A stretch of 6,382 nucleotides of DNA from a bacterium (lineage in GTDB: Bacteria; Verrucomicrobiota; Verrucomicrobiae; Limisphaerales; J093). This document shows, piece after piece, positions 1-6,300 of this stretch (positions are counted from its first letter, which is position 1; each line of letters opens with the position of its first letter). Below the pieces are notes generated by a model. The model was given only the letters and a program-made list of their open reading frames with translations. It was not told the origin of the DNA and searched no databases. The stretch lies in the NCBI GenBank assembly GCA_021839785.1, contig JAKCAB010000665.1:1-6382 (forward strand), in the 5' to 3' direction. Both the position numbers and the translations under genes were made by a program.

Positions 1-55
1 CGAACCTGGACTAAGGGCTCCAAAGACCCCTGTGCTGCCATTACACCATCGGACA
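1..55 (-). tRNA. tRNA-Gln (anticodon UUG), 3' end outside the window
   Basis: Read on the minus strand, the gene begins at 55 with acceptor strand TGTCCGA. A D-arm follows (GTG, loop TAATGGCAG, CAC), then an anticodon arm with stem GGGGT/GCCCT and loop CTTTGGA. The anticodon TTG lies at 23-21, so it decodes CAA as glutamine. A 4-base variable loop (TAGT) and the T-stem 5' strand CCAGG with TTCG reach the window edge. U at position 1 fits the weak U1-A72 pair typical of bacterial tRNA-Gln. The anticodon stem is closed by wobble pairs at both ends (G27-U43 and U31-G39). About 20 bases, namely the rest of the T-arm, the acceptor 3' strand and any CCA, lie outside, so acceptor pairing could not be checked. 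Confidence 0.87.
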
Positions 56-134
56 GTCCCGCAACGCCCGCACCCTAGCCGCCCGGCCCCCGCCACAAAG
101 GCCAAAACCGGTTCCCGGACCCGGCCGCGCTCCC

Positions 135-1316
135 TCAGCCCCGCACCCGCGCCACAAACCGCGCCATCCGGCGCATCGCCTCTTCGATCCGGTCGAGCGC
201 CGTCGCAAAACAGCACCGCACAAAACCCGCCCCGCCCGGCCCGAACGCGTCCCCCGGCACGCACGCCACCTTTTCCTCCCGCAGCAACCGCCCCGCGAAT
301 TCCTGCGCGCTCAGGCCCGTCGCCCGCACGCTGGGAAACGCGTAGAACGAGCCCCGCGGCCGGTGGCAGCTCAGCCCCATCGCGTTGAGCGCCCCCACGA
401 TCACGTTGCGCCGCGCGCGGTACGCCTCCCGCATGTCCGCCACGGCGCGGTCCCCGTTCCCCAGCGCCGCGATCGCCGCCTCCTGGCTCACGATGCTCGC
501 GCACAACATTGAGTACTGGTGGATCTTCATCATCGCCTCCACCAGCGCCGCCGGCCCGCAGGCGTACCCGATCCGGAACCCCGTCATCGCGTACGCCTTC
601 GAGAAGCCGTGCAGGAAGATCGTCCGCTCGCGCATCCCGGGCAGCGCCGCCACGCTCACGTGCTCCCCCTCGAACGTAAGCTCCGAGTAGATCTCGTCGG
701 TGATCACCAGCAGGTTGTGCCGTTGCGCCAACTCAGCGATGCGCTCAAGCTCCGCGCGCTCCATCGTGCCGCCCGTCGGATTGGTCGGGAAATTGAGCAT
801 CAGCACCTTGCTGCGCGGGGTCAGCCGCGCGGCAATGGCCTCGGCCCGCACCGCGAACCCGTCCTCCGCCCGACACGGCACGGCCACCGGCACGCCGTGG
901 GCCAGCGCCACGCTGGGCGAATAACTCACATAACAGGGCTCGTGATAGAGCACCTCGTCGCCGGGGTTGAGCACCGCCCGCAACGCCAGGTCCAGCGCCT
1001 CGCTCACGCCCACGGTGACCAGCACCTCGCGCCTGGGCTCGTAGCCGACGCCGAACTGGCGCCGGACGTAGTCACAGATCGCCTCGCGCAGCCGCAGCAA
1101 ACCGAGGTTGGAAGTGTAACTGGTTTTGCCCCGTTCCAGGGCGTAGATGGCGGCCTCGCGGATGTGCCAGGGGGTGACGAAGTCCGGTTCGCCCACGCCC
1201 AGCGAGATCACGTCGGGCAGGCCTTGGACGAGGTCGAAAAACGCGCGAATGCCCGAGCGCGGGAGGCCGCGAACGTGCTGGGCGACGAAGCCGGTAAGCG
1301 GGTCAGGACCGTTCAT
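135..1316 (-). CDS. Class I/II PLP-dependent aminotransferase (AspAT fold type I), 393 aa
   Basis: This is a cytoplasmic enzyme expected to move an amino group between an amino acid and a 2-oxo acid using pyridoxal phosphate. Family landmarks are present in order: VGEPDF (41-46), the segment TSYTSNLGL (65-73), NFPTNPTGG (175-183) with the PLP-contacting Asn179, TDEIY (206-210) with Asp207 and Tyr210, the Schiff-base lysine Lys240 in GFSKAYAMTGFRIG, the phosphate-binding Arg248, and a C-terminal FVRCCFA with Arg367 as the likely substrate-carboxylate arginine. The length is normal for the family. I chose ATG 1316 because the protein then starts where family members do. A longer in-frame reading needs TTG at 1358. 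No clear Shine-Dalgarno is seen, and a short inverted repeat (1327-1331/1337-1341) lies just upstream. The gene follows the aminomutase by 84 bp on the same strand and may share its transcript. Substrate (aspartate, aromatic or other) cannot be assigned from sequence. Confidence 0.93.
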   Translation of the reverse strand: MNGPDPLTGFVAQHVRGLPRSGIRAFFDLVQGLPDVISLGVGEPDFVTPWHIREAAIYALERGKTSYTSNLGLLRLREAICDYVRRQFGVGYEPRREVLVTVGVSEALDLALRAVLNPGDEVLYHEPCYVSYSPSVALAHGVPVAVPCRAEDGFAVRAEAIAARLTPRSKVLMLNFPTNPTGGTMERAELERIAELAQRHNLLVITDEIYSELTFEGEHVSVAALPGMRERTIFLHGFSKAYAMTGFRIGYACGPAALVEAMMKIHQYSMLCASIVSQEAAIAALGNGDRAVADMREAYRARRNVIVGALNAMGLSCHRPRGSFYAFPSVRATGLSAQEFAGRLLREEKVACVPGDAFGPGGAGFVRCCFATALDRIEEAMRRMARFVARVRG

Positions 1317-1400
1317 GGGGCGCCTAGGCAACGGGATTGCCGCCCCGCCGGAAAGCAAAAAATCACGCTCGCCCAGCCCTTTCGCCCCGCCGCCGCCCGC

Positions 1401-2639
1401 TCAGCGCAGGTCAGGTTCTTCGAACCGCACCGGCGCTTTGAACAGCGGTTGGCCGTCCGTTGTTTCGGGGTACTCGAAGATCTTCCCCTCGTAGTTGCGG
1501 ATGACCACGCGGTCGTTGTTCCGGCTCAGCACATATTCGGGGCTGACCGGCACCTTGCCGCCGCCGCCGGGTGCGTCGATCACATAAGTCGGCACGGCAT
1601 AACCGGTCGTGTGGCCGCGCAAACTGTCCGTGATCTCCAAGCCTTTGCGAACGCTCGCCCGCAAGTGCGCCGAGCCGGCGATCAGGTCGCACTGGTAGAT
1701 GTAGTACGGCCGCACGCGGCACATCAGCAGCTTCTGAACGTGCGCCTTCATGACTTCCACGTCGTCGTTCACCTGCCGCAGCAACACCGATTGGTTGCCC
1801 AGCGGAATGCCGGCATCAACCAACCGTCCCAGCGCGTCCCGGGCTTCGGTCGTCAGTTCGCGCGGGTGATTGGAGTGAATGCTGACGAAGAGCGGATGAA
1901 ACTGCCGCAGCATCGAGCACAGTTCGGGGGTGATCCGTTGCGGCAGAAAAATGGGAATGCGAGTGCCGATCCGCACGAACTCGACGTGCGGAATCGCCCG
2001 CAGCCGGCTCAGCAGGTACTCGAGCTTTTCGTCGTTGAACAGCAGCGGGTCGCCGCCGCTGAGCAGCACGTCGCGAACAGTCTTGGTCCGGGCGATGTAA
2101 TCGATCTGGCGGTCGAATTCAGGATGGAAGTCGTACCCGCTGGCGTTGCTGACCAGGCGCGAACGCGTGCAATACCGGCAATACGCGGCGCAGCGATCGG
2201 TGACCAGGAAAAGCACGCGATCCGGGTAGCGGTGGACCAATCCCGGCACGGGCGAGTGGCTGTCTTCGCCGCATGGATCGCTCATTTCCCAAGGCGCGGT
2301 GTCCGTTTCCTCCAATCGCGGGATGACTTGGCGCCGGATCGGGCACTGCTCGTCCGCCGGGTCGATCAGGTTAAAAAAGTAGGGCGTGATCGCCATCGCC
2401 AGCTTGTGGTCGACGAGGACGGCGCCGGCGCGCTCCTCCGGCGTCAGGGTGGGCATTAGCCGTTCGAGCTGTTCGAGCTTGGTGATCCGATGTTTAAGCT
2501 GCCAGCGCCAGTCATTCCAATCGGGGGCGGAAACGTCCGCCCAAAAGCCACGGCCCGCGGGCTGGAACGCCTTCAGGGAGTGGAGCCGCGCTGACGATGG
2601 CGGCTCCTCGCTGTCAGCAGGAAGCGCAGAATTCGACAT
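1401..2639 (-). CDS. kamA: Lysine 2,3-aminomutase-like radical-SAM/PLP enzyme, 412 aa
   Basis: The family converts L-lysine to L-beta-lysine using a [4Fe-4S] cluster, S-adenosylmethionine and PLP. The radical-SAM motif is C150-AAY-C154-RY-C157, followed by Arg159, which matches the carboxylate-binding arginine of the clostridial enzyme. SGGDP is at 194-198, the PLP-lysine motif DAPGGGGK is at 355-362 with Lys362, and the two aspartates that hold the substrate side-chain amine are kept (Asp318 in YQCDL and Asp355). All these positions sit at a constant offset of 25 from the Clostridium subterminale numbering as I recall it, so this core looks ungapped. Keeping both aspartates favours lysine over glutamate as substrate. 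The cysteines that bind the inter-subunit zinc in the clostridial enzyme are missing: there is no Cys after residue 317. ATG 2639 gives the usual length of about 410 aa and sits just below a strong promoter. No partner beta-lysine acetyltransferase gene is in the window, so the product's fate (osmolyte, catabolism or other) is unknown. Confidence 0.92.
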   Translation of the reverse strand: MSNSALPADSEEPPSSARLHSLKAFQPAGRGFWADVSAPDWNDWRWQLKHRITKLEQLERLMPTLTPEERAGAVLVDHKLAMAITPYFFNLIDPADEQCPIRRQVIPRLEETDTAPWEMSDPCGEDSHSPVPGLVHRYPDRVLFLVTDRCAAYCRYCTRSRLVSNASGYDFHPEFDRQIDYIARTKTVRDVLLSGGDPLLFNDEKLEYLLSRLRAIPHVEFVRIGTRIPIFLPQRITPELCSMLRQFHPLFVSIHSNHPRELTTEARDALGRLVDAGIPLGNQSVLLRQVNDDVEVMKAHVQKLLMCRVRPYYIYQCDLIAGSAHLRASVRKGLEITDSLRGHTTGYAVPTYVIDAPGGGGKVPVSPEYVLSRNNDRVVIRNYEGKIFEYPETTDGQPLFKAPVRFEEPDLR

Positions 2640-2646
2640 TGCGCGA

Positions 2647-2674
2647 ACTATAGGAGGGGTCAGGGGGGTGTCAA
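2647..2674 (-). promoter_or_regulatory. Sigma70-type promoter of the aminomutase gene, predicted leaderless
   Basis: On the minus strand a perfect -35 hexamer TTGACA (2674-2669) is followed after 16 bases by the -10 hexamer TATAGT (2652-2647). Only seven bases (TCGCGCA) separate the -10 from the ATG at 2639, so transcription should begin at or one base before the A of the start codon. No Shine-Dalgarno is possible on such a transcript, and none is seen. The match to consensus is striking in a GC-rich background. Confidence 0.72.
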
Positions 2675-2753
2675 GGTGACCGGCCGCGACCCATGATCGG
2701 CTGGTATCTACGAAGACACCGCCGGAAAGAACCTTCCTGGCTTCGAACCGCCT

Positions 2754-2801
2754 TGTATGGCACACTATTTGTCGCAATTGCGACAAATAGTGTGCCATAC
2801 A
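2754..2801. repeat. Perfect 48-bp palindrome without loop
   Basis: Every base from 2754 to 2777 is complementary to its mirror position from 2778 to 2801; the symmetry breaks at 2753/2802. The centre reads GTCGCAATTGCGAC, and the outer parts are TGTATGG and CCATACA. It is more AT-rich than the surrounding genes. It lies between divergent genes, so it is not placed as a terminator. A CGCC tetramer occurs on each side (2749-2752 and 2802-2805), which might be a target duplication or chance. Possible roles are a double operator for a dimeric regulator, a cruciform-forming element or a small mobile palindromic repeat. Confidence 0.95.
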
Positions 2802-2835
2802 CGCCAAGTCTTGAATAGGGGCCTTGCCCTCGTGG

Positions 2836-2853
2836 TGTCCCGAATATGTCCCG
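2836..2853 (+). repeat. Pair of 7-bp direct repeats one helical turn apart
   Basis: TGTCCCG occurs at 2836-2842 and again at 2847-2853, with starts 11 bp apart, placing both copies on the same DNA face. The pair ends 38 bp before the -35 box of the blaI-like gene, a usual place for an activator site. It is visible in sequence, but function is only a guess and chance is possible. Confidence 0.35.
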
Positions 2854-2891
2854 GATTCGAGGGTCTCCAGCACAAAAGAAAGACGAAGAAC

Positions 2892-2920
2892 TTGACAACA
2901 AACTACCAAGGTAGTACTAA
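2892..2920 (+). promoter_or_regulatory. Promoter of the blaI-like/M56 operon
   Basis: TTGACA (2892-2897) is followed after 17 bases by TACTAA (2915-2920), a perfect -35 with a moderate -10. The start of transcription is expected near 2927, giving a leader of about 18 bases before ATG 2945. That leader has no clear Shine-Dalgarno. An inverted repeat AACGCG/CGCGTT (2919-2924 and 2934-2939) spans the predicted start. The operator in the spacer implies autorepression by the first gene product. Confidence 0.6.
2902..2919. promoter_or_regulatory. BlaI/MecI-like operator inside the promoter spacer
   Basis: ACTACC-AA-GGTAGT (2902-2915) is a dyad with 6-bp arms. It has the TAC...GTA core found in BlaI, MecI and CopY-type boxes. 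A second, overlapping palindrome TAGTACTA (2912-2919) shares the right arm and enters the -10 box. The site fills the space between -35 and -10, so a bound repressor would block RNA polymerase. The next gene encodes a BlaI-family repressor, which makes autoregulation likely. Confidence 0.65.
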
Positions 2921-2944
2921 CGCGGTCGTCAAACGCGTTTTGTC

Positions 2945-3331
2945 ATGAGCCAAACCCAAGTCCATCGTCTCGGCGATCTGCAACTCCAGATTCTCAAAGT
3001 GCTTTGGCAGCGCGGCGAGGCCAGCGTCGCCGAAGTCCACGAGCAGCTCCCCGGCGGCGCAGACCTCGCACACACGACGATCGCCACCATGCTCCGCAAA
3101 ATGGAGGCGCGCGGGTTGGTGACTCACCGCGCCAACGGCCGCACTTTCATCTATCGTGCCGCCGTCGCCGAAGACCAAGTCAGCCAGGGCATGGCCGAGC
3201 ATGTGCTTGACCGGCTCTTCGAAGGCCGCCTGGCCGACATGGTCAGCCACCTGCTCACCGCGCGCGAGGTCAGCCGTGCCGAACTTACCCGCCTCGAACA
3301 ACTCATCGCTGAAAGGAAACGCCAGTCATGA
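2945..3331 (+). CDS. blaI: BlaI/MecI-family (penicillinase repressor type) transcriptional regulator, 128 aa
   Basis: This is a small winged-helix DNA-binding repressor. It matches the family in layout and length (about 120-130 aa): an N-terminal winged-helix domain (about 6-75) opening with LGDLQLQILKVLW, a recognition helix in AHTTIATMLRKMEARGLV (42-59), a wing ending RTFIY (66-70), and a helical C-terminal dimerisation part (about 76-125). ATG 2945 fits the family start and the promoter upstream. Its TGA overlaps the ATG of the next gene (ATGA, 3328-3331), so translation is probably coupled. In BlaI-BlaR1 systems the membrane protease encoded next to the repressor triggers its loss, and the same relation is inferred here. 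The signal is not necessarily a beta-lactam, so the symbol names the family and not proven penicillinase control. Confidence 0.92.
   Translation: MSQTQVHRLGDLQLQILKVLWQRGEASVAEVHEQLPGGADLAHTTIATMLRKMEARGLVTHRANGRTFIYRAAVAEDQVSQGMAEHVLDRLFEGRLADMVSHLLTAREVSRAELTRLEQLIAERKRQS
3312..3317 (+). promoter_or_regulatory. Ribosome binding site of the M56 fusion gene
   Basis: AAAGGA lies inside the last codons of the blaI-like gene, 10 bases before ATG 3328. It supports this start, which also gives the 4-bp stop/start overlap. Confidence 0.55.
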
Positions 3332-6300
3332 ATCCACTACCCGATTTCGCTTTCTGGCTGCGCACACTTGGTGTGCCGGCCCTGCAAGTGACCGCCCTGC
3401 TCGCCGTGGCTGGCCTGCTCACGGCGAAGCTCCGCTCGGCCCGCAACCAGCGCGCCGCCTGGCTTGCTGCGTTCACCGCCACCGGTCTGCTCGTGGCGGC
3501 GAGCTTCTTCGGCGCGGATCGCGAACTCGCCGCCTGGCTCAAGCCGAAGCCAGCGCCCGAGCACGTGATTCGCGTTCGGACAAACCTGCCGGTGGACGGA
3601 ACGAGCGCCGCGCCTTTGCCGGCGAGTGCGGGCGAGGTCACGCTCAGCAGCGTGGCCTCCGAACCGAGGGCCATCGAAGCAGTCGTGAGCCCGCAACCGG
3701 TGTGGTGGCCAGCGTGGTTGTGGTTGGCCGGCGGTGCCGCACTCATCGGGCGCAAACTGATCTGGCGTGGTGTGTTCGCCTGGTGGTGGCGAAGCCGGCA
3801 AGGGCTTGCCGGCCCGGAATTGGGCGCGCACGTCGCTGAAGTTGCCCGCCGGTTGAGCGTGAGCGGACGCGTACGCGTGATCGCGTCGCCGGCGCTGGTT
3901 TGCCCGATCGCGTTCGGCGTGCTCCGGCCGACGGTGGGATTGCCGGCGGACTTCGCCGCCGCCAACGGCACGCGCGAACGCGAAGCGATGCTGGCTCACG
4001 AGCTGGCGCATCTGTCCGCGCGTGACCCGCTCTGGCTGGGCCTGGCGGACCTCGTGGCGGCGGTGCTTTGGTGGCACCCACTGGTCTGGTGGGCGCGCCG
4101 GCAGCTCCGCGCCGCGTGCGAAACCGCCGCCGACGAAGCCAGCGTGCTGGTCGAAGACGGCCCGGCGGTACTGGCGAACTGCCTGGTAACGCTCGCGGCC
4201 CAATTGCCGCGCCGCCGCGCCTTCGGCTTGCTCGGCATGGCGGGTTTCCGCTCCGACCTGGGCCGGCGCGTGGAACGCTTGCTCGCGCTGCGCAACCACG
4301 GTCTCCAGCCCACAGCGCACGGTCGGCTGGTGCTGGCGGCGATTGGCGGAACGACGATTGCCGTGGCCCTGGCGTTGGCCTCAACGGCCTGGGCATTGCC
4401 CCGCAGTGCAGGCGAGCAACCCACGCTGCTTGCCTTGGCTGAGCAAGCTGTCGCCCAAGCTGACCTGCCCGGAACTGACCCGGCGGGCGCTGCCTTACCT
4501 GCACCGGCGTCGAAGCCAGCCTCGGCAGTCCCGAGCCCTTCCGCTGACGACCCGCGTCAACAATGGCAACAGTGGCAGGCAACGCTGCTACTTCAACTTT
4601 CCGACACAAATCCATCCGATCGAACATCACAGACGCTTGCATGCATCGACGCCCTGTTGCGCCGCTTGTACGCCACGCGGCAATTCACGTCCGTGAAGGT
4701 TGAGCCCGTGGAGCCAAACCGCATCCAGGTTTTCCTGCGCATGAAGGACACGAACGGCTGGGGCGCGGTGAAGACACTGGTCGAGCGGCGCGGCGAACTC
4801 GAGTTCCGCCGGGTGCATCCGGCGAGCGACGAGCTGGTGCGGCAAGGCCAATGCCCGACCGGCTATGAAGTCTTGGGCGAAAAGACAGGGCCGGGCGAGG
4901 CGGCGCGGCCTTACGTCGTTGCGCGACTCCCAGTAAAAGGTCTCACAAGCCGCGAGATTGCCCAAGCGGAAGCCAAAATAAATCCGCTGGATTCGAAACC
5001 GCGGGTTTTGGTGACTTTCACACCCGAAGGCGCGACCGCCTTCCAGAATCTCACTCGCGAGGCAATCGGGCAGAAGATTGCGGTGGTTGTAGATGGCGAA
5101 CTGCTGATGGCACCTATTGTTAATGAGGAGATTGCGGTCGGCGCTTGCGAAATCAGCGGCCGTTTCTCGATGAACGAAGCGGGCCGGCTGGCCGCCTTGC
5201 TGCAAATTCCGTTGCCTACCCAGCTCAAGTTGGTGAGCGGAACAGTGTTCGGGCCGAGCGTGCCAGGCGGCTCGCCGGACGCCCGTGCGGCGACCACGCC
5301 GGTCGAGCCGGCCAGCGTGATTTCGATCTGGGTGACTGCCGGCGGCCAAATCCTGTTCGCTGGTCGGGAAACCACGCTCGAGGCTGTCAGAGGCGAACTG
5401 GAGAAGGCCAAGGCGAGTGCGCCGGACTTGGTCGTGCGGTTGATCGCGGATACCCGCACTCCCATGAACCGGTTGGTCGAGGTGCTCGACAAGTGCCGCG
5501 AAGCTGGCATCACGCGGATTAGCCTTCACACGATCGACACAACACGACCAGCGACCAATGCGCCACCAACCTCGAGTATCAGCCCGCCAGCCAAGAGCAC
5601 CGAAGGTGACGCGTCCGCTCGCGCCGCCACCTTGGTTCAGGATGGCAAGATTCTGTTTGAAATGGGCAAGCTGGACGAGGCTTCGGTGAAGCTGCGGGAG
5701 GCAGTCAAAATCGACCCGGAAAACCTCATTGCCAACCATTACTTCGCCTTGGTTATGAACCAAAAGTTGACAAACATGGTCGAGGTCGAAACGGCTTGGC
5801 GCCCTCGCCCGTCTCCTCCCGCTCAACCGCCCTCGCCGCTGACGTGGGTCGAGTTCCCTCGCGCTCTTCATCAGTACTTTTGGAAGGAGCTTGAACGGAC
5901 CCAAGGTGCGGAGGCGGTGAAATCCCGCCCCATCGAAACTCTCCGCGAGTACTTCGCCGCGGCCGGTGCCCCGTTCGATGGCACCAACGTCTTAGCCAAT
6001 CCATCCGACGGACGCATCATTGCATTTCAAAACCGGGAAGGCAAAGCGCTCTTACTGGACAGTCGCACCGGTGACCTCACGGTGCGCACGACTCCGGCGG
6101 ATTTCCAGAAAGTTCAGAACCTATTGGATCCTGCTGGCTCGCTAGTCATGGAGGGGAAGGAGCTTTACGAATTGGGCAAGTTCGATGAGGCAAAGGCCAA
6201 ACTCGAAAGCGCATTGAAGCTGGAGCCGGACAACGACGCTGCTCGGTACTACTTGAAAAGAGTCGGGGAGGCGGAAGCAGCGAAGGCGAAAAATGGTGGA

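Larger units (their letters stand above)
2640..2944. other. Divergent intergenic region, 305 bp
   Basis: No protein or RNA gene is recognised here. The region contains, from left to right, the leaderless promoter of the aminomutase, about 80 bp with nothing recognised (2675-2753), the 48-bp palindrome, the TGTCCCG direct repeats, and the operator-bearing promoter of the blaI-like operon. Short frames crossing the palindrome are not convincing as genes. Confidence 0.8.

Noticed and set aside
73..101. Promoter for the tRNA gene (minus strand, TTTGTG with TAGGGT)
   Set aside because: Only weak matches to both hexamers. The tRNA might instead be read through from upstream.
104..118. Possible terminator after the aminotransferase (minus strand, CCGG-GAA-CCGG then TTTT)
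   Set aside because: A 4-bp stem with four T residues is too weak to call an intrinsic terminator in GC-rich DNA.
1317..1358. Longer aminotransferase start at TTG 1358
   Set aside because: It adds 14 residues not expected in the family, and an ATG exists at 1316.
519..2459. Open frame of 646 codons on the plus strand
   Set aside because: It runs opposite to the aminotransferase and aminomutase genes, both of which have clear catalytic motifs. Its translation is rich in Arg, His, Gln and Ala with no recognisable domain, as expected from the antisense of GC-rich genes.
2754..2801. The palindrome as a rho-independent terminator
   Set aside because: Genes on both sides are transcribed away from it, there is no loop, and no T-tract follows on either strand.
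2827..2863. Inverted repeats CCCTCG/CGAGGG and CGAAT/ATTCG
   Set aside because: The arms are short, separated by 9-25 bases, and do not form one continuous stem, so chance is likely.
2640..2909. Extension of the aminomutase upstream to 2909
   Set aside because: The extra 90 residues would be encoded by the intergenic palindrome and promoter and match nothing in the family. ATG 2639 gives normal length and sits at the promoter.
3337..4320. Open frames of 327, 299 and 222 codons on the minus strand across 3303-4642
   Set aside because: They are opposite the M56 core with its HELAH motif and membrane helices. Their translations are low-complexity Arg/Ala/Pro sequences.
4627..5904. Open frame of 425 codons on the minus strand
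   Set aside because: It is antisense to the SecD-like and ExbD-like part of the fusion gene and shows no domain pattern of its own.
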